NCBI GenBank assembly: GCA_963620035.1
Contig: CAVEXN010000004.1
Span: 1 to 64,000, forward strand
Reading direction: 5' to 3'
Source: F23-D06 sp963620035
GTDB lineage: Bacteria > Bacteroidota > Bacteroidia > Bacteroidales > WCHB1-69
Length of the DNA stretch: 64,000 bases
How positions within the stretch are numbered: position 1 is the stretch's first letter; each line of letters starts with the position of its first letter. This document shows, piece after piece, positions 17,057-25,820 of this stretch. The notes below the pieces were generated by a model. It saw nothing but the letters and a program-made list of their open reading frames with translations. It ran no database searches and had not been told where the DNA came from. The translations under genes were made by a program, and so were the position numbers.

Positions 17057-17731
17057 TTATTCAAAACTGAGCAGTTCTATTTCGAAAATCAAGGTTGCTC
17101 CGCCCGGAATGACACCTCCTGCTCCCTGGTCGCCGTATGCGAGGTCAGAGGGGATGTAAAACACGAACTTAGAGCCGGTAGGCATCAGTTGCAGACCTTC
17201 GGTCCAGCCGCGGATCACCTGGTCGAGGCCGAATGATATGGGCTCGCCGCCATTCTTGTCGGTGGAGTCGAACACGGTGCCGTCAATCAAAGTGCCGGTG
17301 TATTTCACGGTGACTTTGCTGCCGGCTTTTGGTTTCTCTCCGGTGCCGAGTGTGATGACTTTGTATTGCAGCCCCGAATCGGTGACTTTCACGTCTGCGT
17401 TTTTCTTGTTTTCTTCCAAAAATTTCAGTCCCGCAGCTTTTGCCTCTGATGCGGCATTGGCCTGGCGTTGTTGCATGTCTAACTGGAACTGCATGAATAT
17501 TTCCTGCATTTCGGCTTCGGTGAACTTGTTTTGCCCTGCCATTCCGTCACGCACGCCTTGCATGAAAGCTTCTGTGTCGAGTTCCAACTTGTCTTGTTTT
17601 ACTTGCGTGCCGAAATTGGCTCCGATGGCATAGCTCACTTTCTGGTCTTTTGTCATTTCTTGTTGAGATTTCACGGACGTGGCAGCGGTTGCCAGCACAA
17701 GGCTTAGTCCAAATGTTAGTAATTTTTTCAT
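17057..17731 (-). CDS. FKBP-type peptidyl-prolyl cis-trans isomerase, exported
   Basis: 224 residues from the ATG at 17731, which gives the signal peptide MKKLLTFGLSLVLATAATSVKS. The N-terminal helical dimerisation domain (DQKVSYAIGANFGTQVKQDK, FTEAEMQEIFMQFQLDMQQR) and the FKBP core (GSKVTVKYTGTLIDGTVFDS, PISFGLDQVIRGWTEGLQLM, PSDLAYGDQGAGGVIPGGATLIFEIELL) match the FkpA/Mip type, a periplasmic folding helper. A -7 element (17761-17768) and a strong terminator (17014-17046) make it a single-gene transcript. Confidence 0.94.
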   Translation of the reverse strand: MKKLLTFGLSLVLATAATSVKSQQEMTKDQKVSYAIGANFGTQVKQDKLELDTEAFMQGVRDGMAGQNKFTEAEMQEIFMQFQLDMQQRQANAASEAKAAGLKFLEENKKNADVKVTDSGLQYKVITLGTGEKPKAGSKVTVKYTGTLIDGTVFDSTDKNGGEPISFGLDQVIRGWTEGLQLMPTGSKFVFYIPSDLAYGDQGAGGVIPGGATLIFEIELLSFE

Positions 17732-17760
17732 TTTTGTATTTTCTGTTTTTTTTAAGGCTG

Positions 17761-17768
17761 CAAACATA
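17761..17768 (-). promoter_or_regulatory. -7 promoter element of the FKBP gene
   Basis: TATGTTTG on the - strand, followed by C, 30 bp upstream of the start codon at 17731. Exact match to TAnnTTTG. Confidence 0.6.
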
Positions 17769-17814
17769 CATAAAAAAACGATATGCACAGGTGTTTCAGC
17801 CTGTTTTGTAGCAT

Positions 17815-17853
17815 AAAAAAGGATGCCCCGAAAACATCTTTCAGGGACATCCC
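17815..17853 (-). terminator. Intrinsic terminator after the 176-aa membrane protein gene
   Basis: On the - strand GGGATGTCCC ... GGGGCATCC forms an imperfect hairpin followed by a run of six T. It lies about 27 bp past the stop codon at 17880. Confidence 0.65.
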
Positions 17854-17879
17854 ATAGTATCCGGAAACATGCCGTTTCT

Positions 17880-18410
17880 CTATTTGGAAGAGATGAAATC
17901 GTCCAGGTTTTTGGCGTTTTCGCCTACCAGCACAACCATCGGCATCACCGGTTCATAACGGTCTTGCGAGAATTCAAGTACCTGTGCCAGACAGTAGTCG
18001 CTGTTGGTGGTCAGTACGTAAAGAATGTTGCCCGAACTCATCTCTTTGCTGAATGCGTCCAATCTGCCGACGCGGTCTTCCTGAAGATGTTTGGCCAGTT
18101 TCATCTTCGACTCGTTTGAGATGTAAACTTTGTGTTTTTTGAGACGCTTGTTTTGTGGGATGTAAACATAGCGCTCTGTGCCCAAATCGAGGCAGAGTTT
18201 TATGATGCCGAACAGGAAAAGGCAGATGCCGATGGTGAGTACCGTCATGTTCAGGCTTTCATGGGGGGATATCTTCTGAGTCCCCGCCACAAATACGAGA
18301 ATGCCGACTAATATGAAGACGATGGCTGTAAACGGGCTCTTCTTTTTGACTGCAATGGTGCCTTCCGGCATTTCGAGGATTTCTGTTTCAATATGTTTGT
18401 AATTTTCCAT
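17880..18410 (-). CDS. Conserved-looking membrane protein, unknown function
   Basis: 176 residues, not recognised as a named family. Two hydrophobic segments at about 28-45 (FTAIVFILVGILVFVAG) and 54-72 (MTVLTIGICLFLFGIIKL) are followed by a basic cytoplasmic-looking domain (YIPQNKRLKKHKVYISN) with a strand/helix pattern ending NLDDFISSK. No catalytic motif is visible. It is probably a single-gene transcript, with a terminator at 17815-17853. The 227 bp upstream (18411-18637) is T-rich and holds no ORF or recognisable RNA; TGTCTTTG near 18590 on the - strand is a weak promoter candidate. Confidence 0.55.
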   Translation of the reverse strand: MENYKHIETEILEMPEGTIAVKKKSPFTAIVFILVGILVFVAGTQKISPHESLNMTVLTIGICLFLFGIIKLCLDLGTERYVYIPQNKRLKKHKVYISNESKMKLAKHLQEDRVGRLDAFSKEMSSGNILYVLTTNSDYCLAQVLEFSQDRYEPVMPMVVLVGENAKNLDDFISSK

Positions 18411-18637
18411 TTGTTTGTCTTTGTTTTGTTGATTTTTGTTTTTATTGACGTCTATGGTTGGGAGAAGTGTCTGTTTTATCGGAACAATCTACAATAAGGT
18501 GGCAGCGGGTTATGCCGCGGTCTCGCCTCTCATAGACAATAAAGATTATAGAATGATGTGTGCCTTCCCCTGCCTGTAATGTCTCGCAAAGACACAGTCT
18601 TTTTATTTTATGGGGGAAAGGCGGGGCGGCCGATTTT

Positions 18638-19027
18638 TCAACGCCTCATGTTTCCTAGAAAAAGGATGTAATAGTCGGCAGGACAGGGATTGCTGCCCGG
18701 GCGTGCGACACCGTTGAGTGAAAAGAAACGGCAACCGGCCTGGATGTTGCGCTGTATGACGGTCAGCAGCACCTTCTGCGAGATGCCGGCGTTCAGCAGC
18801 CTTGACGGTAAACGAGATGCAAGGCTGGGGCTTTGTGATGTGTCTGTGAAGATGTGCATGAAGAGGCTGCCGCGTATGATAAGAACCTGTTCCTTCTGCT
18901 TTTCGTGTCCCTTAATGAGGGATGCCGAGAATGAACATGTCGCTGCATTCGCGGGGGTTGCGGCAACCTCATTTCCCGAACATAGTGCGGAGAACAGCAG
19001 AATCACGAACAGCAGCGTCTTCTTCAT
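18638..19027 (-). CDS. Small exported hypothetical protein
   Basis: 129 residues with a signal peptide (MKKTLLFVILLFSALCSGNEVAA). The mature part (LIKGHEKQKEQVLIIRGSLF, RLLNAGISQKVLLTVIQRN, CRFFSLNGVARPGSNPCPAD) contains four cysteines and is unrecognised. It begins 33 bp after cysS ends, so it may be the last gene of the cysS transcript. A signal peptide and consistent codon use support it as a gene, but there is no family evidence. Confidence 0.5.
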   Translation of the reverse strand: MKKTLLFVILLFSALCSGNEVAATPANAATCSFSASLIKGHEKQKEQVLIIRGSLFMHIFTDTSQSPSLASRLPSRLLNAGISQKVLLTVIQRNIQAGCRFFSLNGVARPGSNPCPADYYILFLGNMRR

Positions 19028-19060
19028 TCTTGTTGATATGTTGATGTGGTAGATGGCAGG

Positions 19061-20551
19061 CTATTCAAGCGACCATTCAGAACCGTCTTTGGTGTCTTTT
19101 ACGGTGATGCCGGCCGACTTCAGTTCGTCGCGTATCTTGTCTGACACCGCCCAGTTCTTGTTCGCTTTGGCGTCTTGACGAATGGAAAGCAGCAGGTCCA
19201 TCACTTTCCTCATCGCCTCATCGTATTTTCCGGCCACAATGAAGTTCTCGGGACGTACGCCTAAGATCTCGTGGAAGAACAAACTGAAATTGCTTTTCAA
19301 GCGTTCTGCATCTTCGGCTGTGAGCGTGGCATGGCCGTCTTTGACGGCATTGACGATGCGGGAAGCCTCGAAAAGCTCGGCAATGACCATAGGGCTGTTG
19401 AAATCGTTGTTCATGGCTTCGTAGCAGCGGTTCACCCAAGCCTCGATATTTTCTGAAGAGGAAGCAGATGGTTTCAGCGTGTCCAGATGACGTTCTGCGG
19501 CATAGAGCTTTTCGAGCCCTTTCTCGGCGGCCTGCAAAGCCTCGTTGCTGAAGTCAACCGTACTGCGGTAGTGTGCCTGAAGGACGAAAAAGCGGATGGT
19601 CATAGGGGAGTAGGGCTGTGCAAGCGACTGGTGCGAGCCGGTGAAAAACTCGTTGAGCGTGATGAAATTGCCCAGAGATTTACCCATTTTCTGCCCGTTG
19701 ATGGTAATCATGTTGTTGTGCATCCAGTAGTGGACCGAAGATACGCCGTTGGCGACAGTGCTTTGGCACACTTCCGACTCGTGGTGCGGGAACAGCAGGT
19801 CCATGCCTCCGCCGTGAATGTCGAACCGGGTGCCCAGGTATTTGGTGCTCATGGCCGTACACTCGATGTGCCAGCCAGGGAAACCGACACCCCATGGCGA
19901 GTTCCAGCGCATGATATGTTCAGGAGCGGCCTTTTTCCAAAGGGCAAAATCGGCAGGGTTGTGTTTCTCGCTTTGCCCGTCCAGTTCGCGCGTGTTGGCC
20001 AGCAACTCGCTCAGTACGCGCCCCGACAGTTTTCCGTATCCGAAATCACGGTCGAATTTCGGCACGTCAAAATAGACGGAGCCCTCTGAAACGTAAGCGT
20101 ATCCCATATCCAGAATCTTCTGTACAAGGTCGATCTGCTCCATGATATGTCCGGAAGCCCGCGGTTCTATGGACGGACTTTTCACGTTCAGGACATCCAT
20201 CGCGCGATGATAACTGTCCATATAATATTGTGCCACTTCCATAGGCTCCAGTTCCTCGATCCGCGCTTTCTTGGCTATTTTGTCCTCGCCGCTGTCGGCG
20301 TCATGCTCAAGATGACCCACGTCTGTGATGTTGCGCACATAGCGCACCTTGTACCCTATGTGTGTAAGGTAGCGGAACACAAGGTCGAAAGTCACCGCAG
20401 GGCGGGCATGTCCCAAATGCGGTTCGCCATAGACGGTGGGTCCGCAGACATACATGCCAACGTGTCCGGGAACAATCGGAACGAAATGCTCCTTTTTCCC
20501 GGTCATCGTGTTGAAAAGGAAAACTTTGTCTTTGTTGTCGGTAGCGGTCAT
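19061..20551 (-). CDS. cysS: Cysteinyl-tRNA synthetase
   Basis: 496 residues. Class I signatures are complete: MYVCGPTVYGEPHLGHARPA with the zinc-binding Cys and HLGH (HIGH variant), and KMGKSLGN (KMSKS variant). Further conserved parts are WHIECTAMSTKYLG (zinc ligands Cys and His), HGGGMDLLFPHHESEVCQS and the C-terminal NWAVSDKIRDELKSAGITVKDTKDG. It charges tRNA-Cys. It starts 16 bp after the acyl-CoA ligase gene, so both probably share the promoter at 22352-22359. Confidence 0.97.
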   Translation of the reverse strand: MTATDNKDKVFLFNTMTGKKEHFVPIVPGHVGMYVCGPTVYGEPHLGHARPAVTFDLVFRYLTHIGYKVRYVRNITDVGHLEHDADSGEDKIAKKARIEELEPMEVAQYYMDSYHRAMDVLNVKSPSIEPRASGHIMEQIDLVQKILDMGYAYVSEGSVYFDVPKFDRDFGYGKLSGRVLSELLANTRELDGQSEKHNPADFALWKKAAPEHIMRWNSPWGVGFPGWHIECTAMSTKYLGTRFDIHGGGMDLLFPHHESEVCQSTVANGVSSVHYWMHNNMITINGQKMGKSLGNFITLNEFFTGSHQSLAQPYSPMTIRFFVLQAHYRSTVDFSNEALQAAEKGLEKLYAAERHLDTLKPSASSSENIEAWVNRCYEAMNNDFNSPMVIAELFEASRIVNAVKDGHATLTAEDAERLKSNFSLFFHEILGVRPENFIVAGKYDEAMRKVMDLLLSIRQDAKANKNWAVSDKIRDELKSAGITVKDTKDGSEWSLE

Positions 20552-20567
20552 CTTGGAAATTATTATT

Positions 20568-22328
20568 TCAGTTGAACAGTTTTTCTATTTGGTCGTGGTA
20601 TTTCTCGAGCAGCTTGTTGCGTTTCAGTTTGAGGGTGGGAGTGAGCTCGCCGGTTTGGACGGACCATTCGTAGCCTATCAGGATGAAACGTTTCACCTTT
20701 TCGGTGTCGCCGAAGAAAGTGTTGTGGTAATCGACGATTTTCTTGAACTTTTTGAGCACGTCAGGATGTTCGATCATCTCTTCGTTGGTGGTGTATTCGA
20801 TGCCTTTGCGCTTGCACCATGAACGCAGGTCGATGAAGTTCGGGACGATGAGGGCGGCGGCAAACTGCCGGTTTTCGCCGACTACCATAATGTTGTCAAC
20901 CAGAGAATCCTCGCATATCTTGTTTTCAATGACGGTGGGCACGACATATTTGCCGAATGCAGTTTTGAACATCTCTTTTTTGCGTCCCGTGATGCGGAGG
21001 CGGCCTTCTGGCGAAAGCATGCCAAGGTCGCCGGTATGCAGCCAACCGTCGGGGTCGATGGCCTCCGCGGTAAGTTCGGGCGCATTGAAATAGCCTTTCA
21101 TGACATGTCCTCCGCGGGTCAGGATTTCGCCGTCCTCCGCAATCTTGACAGTGGTGCCGGGCAAGACGTGGCCGGCCGTCCCGAACTCGAGGCCTCCTTT
21201 GAAGCCGTCGCTGACCGCTATGACCGGTGAGGTCTCCGTAGTGCCGTATCCCTCATAGACATGTATGCCCATAGCCCAGAACACCTTGGATATGCGCGGC
21301 TGGATGGCAGCGCCGCCCGTGACTATGACGTTCAGGTTGCCGCCTAAAGCCTTGTACCATTGGTTCAGCACCAGTTTGCGCGCCAACTTGAGCCGGCGCA
21401 TATAGGCCTTGCTCCTGTTGAAGTCGAAGTCCAGGGCGACCTCGTTGGCCCAGAAGAAGATGTTGCGCTTCAGTCCGGTGAGTTTTCGCCCTTTAGCAAT
21501 GATCTTGTCGTAGATTTTCTCGAGCAGACGGGGCACGGTGGTGAATATGTCAGGACGCAGGTCCACCATGTCGTCTTGTATTTTAGCCAGGTTCTCTGTA
21601 TAGTAGATGGAAATGCCGAGATATTGCCACGAATAGTTCATCATCCTTTCATAGACATGGCACAAAGGCAAATAGCTAAGGATACGGTTGTGCTCGAGGG
21701 TGGGAATTATCGGAAGAACGCCCCGGATGTTGGTGAGGAAGTTCTCGTGCGTGAGCATCACGCCTTTGGGATGCCCGGTGGTGCCAGAGGTGTAGATGAG
21801 CGACACCACATCGTCAGGGGTGATGCTCTCCTTTATCTGCTGTAGGTATTGTGGACTCGGGTTGGATCGCCCCAACTCAATCAGCTCGTTCAGGTGGCGG
21901 TATCCTCGCAGGTTGCGGAAAGTGTAAACGCGGTCGGTCAGCGCGGGCATGTGTTCGATGATGTTGTTGATCTTCCGCAGCAGTTCCCAACCGGACACGA
22001 ATATCAGCTTGATGTCGGCATGATGGAGGATGTAGTCGTATTCGCCTTCGCTTATGGTGGGGTAAATGGCGACATGGACGGCGCCGATCTGCATGATGGC
22101 CATATCCAGGAAATTCCATTCCGGCCGGTTGGCGGTGATGGTGGCAATGCAGTCGCCTTTCTTGATGCCCAACTGCAAAAGGCCGTATGAAATGTAGTTG
22201 ACCCGGTCCACATATTCTTGCGTGCTGTATTTGACCCAAATGCCGTTTTCTTTTCCGCAAATGGCATCTTCCACAGGGAATTCGGTCATGTTGCGCTCAA
22301 GAATATCAAATAGACGTCTTACTTCCAT
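20568..22328 (-). CDS. fadD: Long-chain acyl-CoA synthetase (AMP-forming)
   Basis: 586 residues. The adenylation signature is LIYTSGTTGHPKGVMLTHEN; GYGTTETSPVIAV and GWLHTGDLG ... RLRITGRKKEMFKTAFGKYV complete the core of the ANL superfamily. Length and the FWANEVALDFDFNR region fit the FadD15-like long-chain acyl-CoA ligases common in Bacteroidota. It forms acyl-CoA from fatty acid, ATP and CoA. A -7 element lies 24 bp before the start. The ECF sigma factor gene ends 43 bp upstream and cysS follows 16 bp downstream. Confidence 0.93.
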   Translation of the reverse strand: MEVRRLFDILERNMTEFPVEDAICGKENGIWVKYSTQEYVDRVNYISYGLLQLGIKKGDCIATITANRPEWNFLDMAIMQIGAVHVAIYPTISEGEYDYILHHADIKLIFVSGWELLRKINNIIEHMPALTDRVYTFRNLRGYRHLNELIELGRSNPSPQYLQQIKESITPDDVVSLIYTSGTTGHPKGVMLTHENFLTNIRGVLPIIPTLEHNRILSYLPLCHVYERMMNYSWQYLGISIYYTENLAKIQDDMVDLRPDIFTTVPRLLEKIYDKIIAKGRKLTGLKRNIFFWANEVALDFDFNRSKAYMRRLKLARKLVLNQWYKALGGNLNVIVTGGAAIQPRISKVFWAMGIHVYEGYGTTETSPVIAVSDGFKGGLEFGTAGHVLPGTTVKIAEDGEILTRGGHVMKGYFNAPELTAEAIDPDGWLHTGDLGMLSPEGRLRITGRKKEMFKTAFGKYVVPTVIENKICEDSLVDNIMVVGENRQFAAALIVPNFIDLRSWCKRKGIEYTTNEEMIEHPDVLKKFKKIVDYHNTFFGDTEKVKRFILIGYEWSVQTGELTPTLKLKRNKLLEKYHDQIEKLFN

Positions 22329-22351
22329 CTTTTCTTTTCATTAACAGTGTG

Positions 22352-22359
22352 CAAAAATA
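22352..22359 (-). promoter_or_regulatory. -7 promoter element of the acyl-CoA ligase/cysS transcript
   Basis: TATTTTTG on the - strand, followed by CAC, 24 bp upstream of the start at 22328 and between the sigma factor and fadD genes. Confidence 0.55.
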
Positions 22360-22370
22360 CAATCTTTTCT

Positions 22371-22988
22371 TCAAATGGCACTCCGCACATTCTCCATCAG
22401 CTGGGCAAGCATGTTTCTGGCGCGCAACAGCTGTATCTTGACATTGGAAAGCGATATGTTGAGTCTTACGGCGATTTCATCGTACGAAAGCTCACTGTAA
22501 TAGCGCAGTTCGACAACCTTTCTGTACTTTTCCGGCAACTGTCTTACGGCGCAGCGCAGGATGTTCATCCGCTGTTTCTCTATGAGATAATCTTCCGGCG
22601 TATTGCCGCGGCGGGTGTCAATGTTGTCTATCAGCATTTCGGCATTGTCAGGGCTGTCGCTGATGCCGGAAACGGTTATGGTCTGCGGTGTGCCGCTTTT
22701 GCGGTGTATGTGGTTGATGCCGTTGTTCATGGCAATCCTGAACAGCCAGGTGGAGAATGCGTATTTCGGGGAATAGCGGTCGAGACAGCGGAAAGCCTTG
22801 CCAAAAGTCTCGAGGGTGAGGTCCTCTGCGTCGTCGCTGTTCCTGACCATTTTCATCAGCAGGTAATAGATGCTGTCGCGGTATATGGCCATCAGGCTGG
22901 CGTAGGCTTTCTGGTCGTTGTTGTCCAGAGCCCGGCGCAACAGCACATAGTCCCTTCTAGATTTGGCGGTTGTGCACGGATTGTCCAT
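22371..22988 (-). CDS. RNA polymerase ECF-type sigma-70 factor
   Basis: 205 residues. Region 2 is NSDDAEDLTLETFGKAFRCL and FSTWLFRIAMNNGINHIHRK; region 4 is LPEKYRKVVELRYYSELSYDEIAVRLNISLSNVKIQLLRAR (a helix-turn-helix). No anti-sigma gene is next to it. It starts 5 bp after the GT2 gene, so the two are co-transcribed from the promoter near 24151. Similar sigma factors next to a GT2 gene are conserved in some Bacteroidales as far as I recall; the regulon is unknown. Confidence 0.92.
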   Translation of the reverse strand: MDNPCTTAKSRRDYVLLRRALDNNDQKAYASLMAIYRDSIYYLLMKMVRNSDDAEDLTLETFGKAFRCLDRYSPKYAFSTWLFRIAMNNGINHIHRKSGTPQTITVSGISDSPDNAEMLIDNIDTRRGNTPEDYLIEKQRMNILRCAVRQLPEKYRKVVELRYYSELSYDEIAVRLNISLSNVKIQLLRARNMLAQLMENVRSAI

Positions 22989-22992
22989 AGCG

Positions 22993-24129
22993 TCAGTGCT
23001 GGAATTTCTGGTGACTCAGTTTCGCAGACAGATAGTAGAGCGGATTGGCGACGGAAAAGAAAAGGTCGTACAGCAGAAGGCAAGGGACAACTTGTTTCTC
23101 GTTCAGTTTTCCTGCCGCCGCACCGTAAACGATGTATTGGTTGACAATGCGGAATGCTGCGATTCCTAAAGCAACGGCCAGAAAGGTCGGACGGTGCAGA
23201 AAAAGCACGATGACGAATGCTAATGTGGCATAGAACAAAAGGTTAAGCACAGCTATGCCGTTGAGCAGGATGCGATTCTTAAGCGTATTCATCTTCCTGG
23301 TATAGTAAAGCCCCGTCTTGTGCTTTCTCCAAGACCGGTAGGAGACGGGTTTCTGCAGTACGGTGAAAGAATCCGGAGAGAACGCTACGGCTGTATTGTT
23401 GGGCTTGGCGGCCCTGCTGATGAATATGTCCTCGATTCCACAACTGATATGGTTGTGGGAGGCGAACCCTTTCTGTCTGTAAAACAGCGACTTGTCGAAT
23501 GCCATGTTGCGACTGTCACCGCGGTAGGTGGAGTGGGCGAGCGCAAGGGAGAAATATTGGATGGCGTTCTGCAGGTTGTCGAAACGCATAAGACGGTTGA
23601 ACGGGTTGTTGTGCTTGGCGAATGAACTGTAGCCGAGCACTATCGTCTTTTTCCCGGCAAATTGCCTTGCCATTCGTTCCAACCAATGCGGCGAAGCCGG
23701 AGCACATGCGGCGTCCGTGAGCAGAATATGGTCGTACGTGGCGCAGCGGATGCCCATGGAGACGGCAAACTTGCTGCCGCGGATCGTGGAAACGGATGAC
23801 GAAAGGTTGACCAGCTTGACATTCGGATACTGGCACTGGTACTCCTTGACCAGCAGTTCCGTTTCATCGTCATGTGAATGGTCGTTCACAACAACAACCT
23901 CGAAAGCAGAGTATTGCTGGTTAAGAATACGGGGGAAGAACTTAAGCAGCGTGCCGGCGGCATCTTTCACCACAACGATAACAGAAATGGGGACATCCTG
24001 TTCCGCAATCTTGTCTTGTTTCTTGCGGAAAGAAAAACGGGCGTAAAGACCATAATAATAAAGCACTTGAAGCAGGACAATCAGTCCGAAAACGACAAGC
24101 GCCCCCAAATATAAGTTCTCTTTCAACAT
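22993..24129 (-). CDS. Membrane glycosyltransferase family 2
   Basis: 378 residues from the ATG at 24129; the longer reading frame upstream runs into the divergent promoter region and is not coding. One N-terminal helix (LGALVVFGLIVLLQVLYYYG) precedes the GT-A domain: ISVIVVVKDAAGTL, VVVNDHSHDDE and ILLTDAACAPASPHWL (DxD-like region). HNHISCGIEDIFISR is the acceptor region, SYRSWRKHKTGLYY the QxxRW-like motif, and two or three C-terminal membrane helices follow. The sugar and acceptor are unknown. The 5-bp gap to the sigma factor gene means one transcript. Confidence 0.85.
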   Translation of the reverse strand: MLKENLYLGALVVFGLIVLLQVLYYYGLYARFSFRKKQDKIAEQDVPISVIVVVKDAAGTLLKFFPRILNQQYSAFEVVVVNDHSHDDETELLVKEYQCQYPNVKLVNLSSSVSTIRGSKFAVSMGIRCATYDHILLTDAACAPASPHWLERMARQFAGKKTIVLGYSSFAKHNNPFNRLMRFDNLQNAIQYFSLALAHSTYRGDSRNMAFDKSLFYRQKGFASHNHISCGIEDIFISRAAKPNNTAVAFSPDSFTVLQKPVSYRSWRKHKTGLYYTRKMNTLKNRILLNGIAVLNLLFYATLAFVIVLFLHRPTFLAVALGIAAFRIVNQYIVYGAAAGKLNEKQVVPCLLLYDLFFSVANPLYYLSAKLSHQKFQH

Positions 24130-24150
24130 TATTGAGAATTTTTCAAAACG

Positions 24151-24158
24151 CAAAGGTA
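24151..24158 (-). promoter_or_regulatory. -7 element for the GT2/sigma factor transcript
   Basis: TACCTTTG on the - strand, followed by CG, 22 bp upstream of the start at 24129. Confidence 0.55.
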
Positions 24159-24181
24159 GTTTTATGAGTGAATAAAAGATG

Positions 24182-24189
24182 TATTTTTG
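24182..24189 (+). promoter_or_regulatory. -7 element for tgt, divergent from the GT2 promoter
   Basis: TATTTTTG on the + strand, 20 bp upstream of the tgt start at 24209 and 24 bp from the oppositely oriented -7 element at 24151-24158. It is one of two in this window not followed by C. Confidence 0.55.
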
Positions 24190-24208
24190 TGCGCTTTTTA
24201 CAAACAAT

Positions 24209-25342
24209 ATGAAGTTTATAATTGAAAAGGCCGATGCGGGCAGCCACGCACGCGCAGGTGTCATCAACACGGACCATGGACAGATACGGACACCCATCTT
24301 TATGCCTGTCGGCACATTAGGGGCAGTCAAGGCTGTACATGTAAGGGACTTGAAAGAGCACATCAAGGCGCAGATCATATTGGGCAACACCTATCACCTT
24401 TATTTGCGTCCGGGCTGCGAGGTGCTGCGGAATGCCGGCGGGTTGCACAAGTTCAACGGCTGGGACAGACCGATCCTTACCGACAGCGGCGGTTTCCAGG
24501 TGTTCTCGCTGAGCCACCGGCGCAAGATCAACCCCGAAGAGGGGGTGTGGTTCCAGTCGCACATTGACGGTTCCAGACACCTGTTCAGTCCTGAAAGCGT
24601 GATGGACACAGAACGTGCCATCGGCGCCGACATCATTATGGCTTTTGACGAGTGCATACCATATCCATGCGAATATGAATATGCCCGGAAGTCAGTCGAA
24701 ACCACCTACAAATGGCTGAAGCGCTGTGTGAAGCGGCTGGAGGAGACCGAGCCTCTGTACGGTTACAGCCAGACGCTGTTTCCCATAGTCCAGGGCGGCA
24801 TATACCACGACTTGCGGGCACGTTCTGCCGAATATGCCGAATCCGTGAACCCCGAGGGCATAGCCATCGGCGGGGTGGCGGTAGGGGAGCCTACCGAGGA
24901 AATATACGAGATTGCCGACTACTGCTGCCAGCAATTGCCGAAAGACAAGCCGCGCTATCTGATGGGGGTGGGAACACCCACCAACATAATAGAAAACATT
25001 GCGTTGGGCATTGACATGTTCGACTGCGTGATGCCCACACGAAACGGAAGAAACGGCATGATCTTCACCTGGGAAGGCATGCTCAACCTACGCAACGAGA
25101 AATGGAAGAACGACTTCACGCCGATTGCTGCCGAAAGCGACCTGTTTGCCGACCGCGAATACACCAGGGCTTATCTGCGGCATCTGTACGTGTCTGACGA
25201 GATGCTCGGCCCTATGATCGGCAGCATACACAACCTGCACTTTTACCTCGACCTTGTCACAGTTGCACGGCAGAAAATCCTGGACGGCACGTTTACATCC
25301 TGGAAGAACGAGATTCTGCCGAAGATATCCAGGAGACTGTAG
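24209..25342 (+). CDS. tgt: Queuine tRNA-ribosyltransferase
   Basis: 377 residues from the ATG at 24209. Hallmarks: NTDHGQIRTPIFMPVGT, ILGNTYHLYLRPG, LTDSGGFQVFSLSHRRKI with the catalytic Asp of the TDSGG motif, IAIGGVAVGEP, DMFDCVMPTRNGRNG (the second catalytic Asp), and the zinc site region (CxCxxC is not obvious; the C-terminus has YLRHLYVSDE ... HNLHFYLDL). It exchanges guanine for preQ1 in the anticodon of Q-family tRNAs. In many relatives a permease gene follows directly; here 140 bp of non-coding sequence and an oppositely oriented gene follow. Confidence 0.95.
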   Translation: MKFIIEKADAGSHARAGVINTDHGQIRTPIFMPVGTLGAVKAVHVRDLKEHIKAQIILGNTYHLYLRPGCEVLRNAGGLHKFNGWDRPILTDSGGFQVFSLSHRRKINPEEGVWFQSHIDGSRHLFSPESVMDTERAIGADIIMAFDECIPYPCEYEYARKSVETTYKWLKRCVKRLEETEPLYGYSQTLFPIVQGGIYHDLRARSAEYAESVNPEGIAIGGVAVGEPTEEIYEIADYCCQQLPKDKPRYLMGVGTPTNIIENIALGIDMFDCVMPTRNGRNGMIFTWEGMLNLRNEKWKNDFTPIAAESDLFADREYTRAYLRHLYVSDEMLGPMIGSIHNLHFYLDLVTVARQKILDGTFTSWKNEILPKISRRL

Positions 25343-25482
25343 GCAAGAAGACAACGGCTGAGGTGCGCAGGCTTGCGCTGTTGAGCCACTTCGGGTCATT
25401 TTTTCGCCCTTGTGTGTCCTATAATTTATATTATGTTAAATAGGGCTTGAGAGCCACGTGCGACTTCTATTAGAGCGGATAG

Positions 25483-25787
25483 TTATTCAACTGTATTTTC
25501 TTCTTGCTTCTCTGAGTTGAACGAAGTTGCACCAAATGCAAGAAAGCTTAGTCCTGTTATCAATAGTACAGAGCTAAAACCGAATTTCAAACATTCTTTC
25601 AGTTCTGCGACATTTTGTGAAGTACGTGCTGCAGCATTTTGTATGCCTGTATAAGCAGCGCCTCCATAAAATTTGGGGAATTCATAATCTGATGTCTCAA
25701 TAGAATAACTCCCGAAGGACAAGCCAATCGTAATGACTCCAATATTACAGAGCAACAAACCTCTTATTTTTTTCTTATTTGTGACAT
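25483..25787 (-). CDS. Small membrane protein gene, frame broken at a 7-A run
   Basis: The uninterrupted frame (25758-25483) lacks any ATG and opens on a TTG. On the - strand an ATG at 25787 starts MSQIRKK and then hits TAA just after a run of seven A (25767-25773). With one extra A the frame would continue into the long ORF as MSQIRKKIRGLLLCNIGVIT, a sensible basic N-terminus plus membrane helix, for a protein of 101 residues. The rest has an extracellular-looking loop and a second helix (FGFSSVLLITGLSFLAFGA), ending EKQEENTVE. It follows the polyprenol-phosphate glycosyltransferase gene after 33 bp. The break may be a sequencing error, a true mutation or slippage-based switching. Not recognised as a family. 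Confidence 0.55.
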
Positions 25788-25820
25788 TTATAGGGGACTT
25801 CCATTTTCCGTTTGCCGTGT

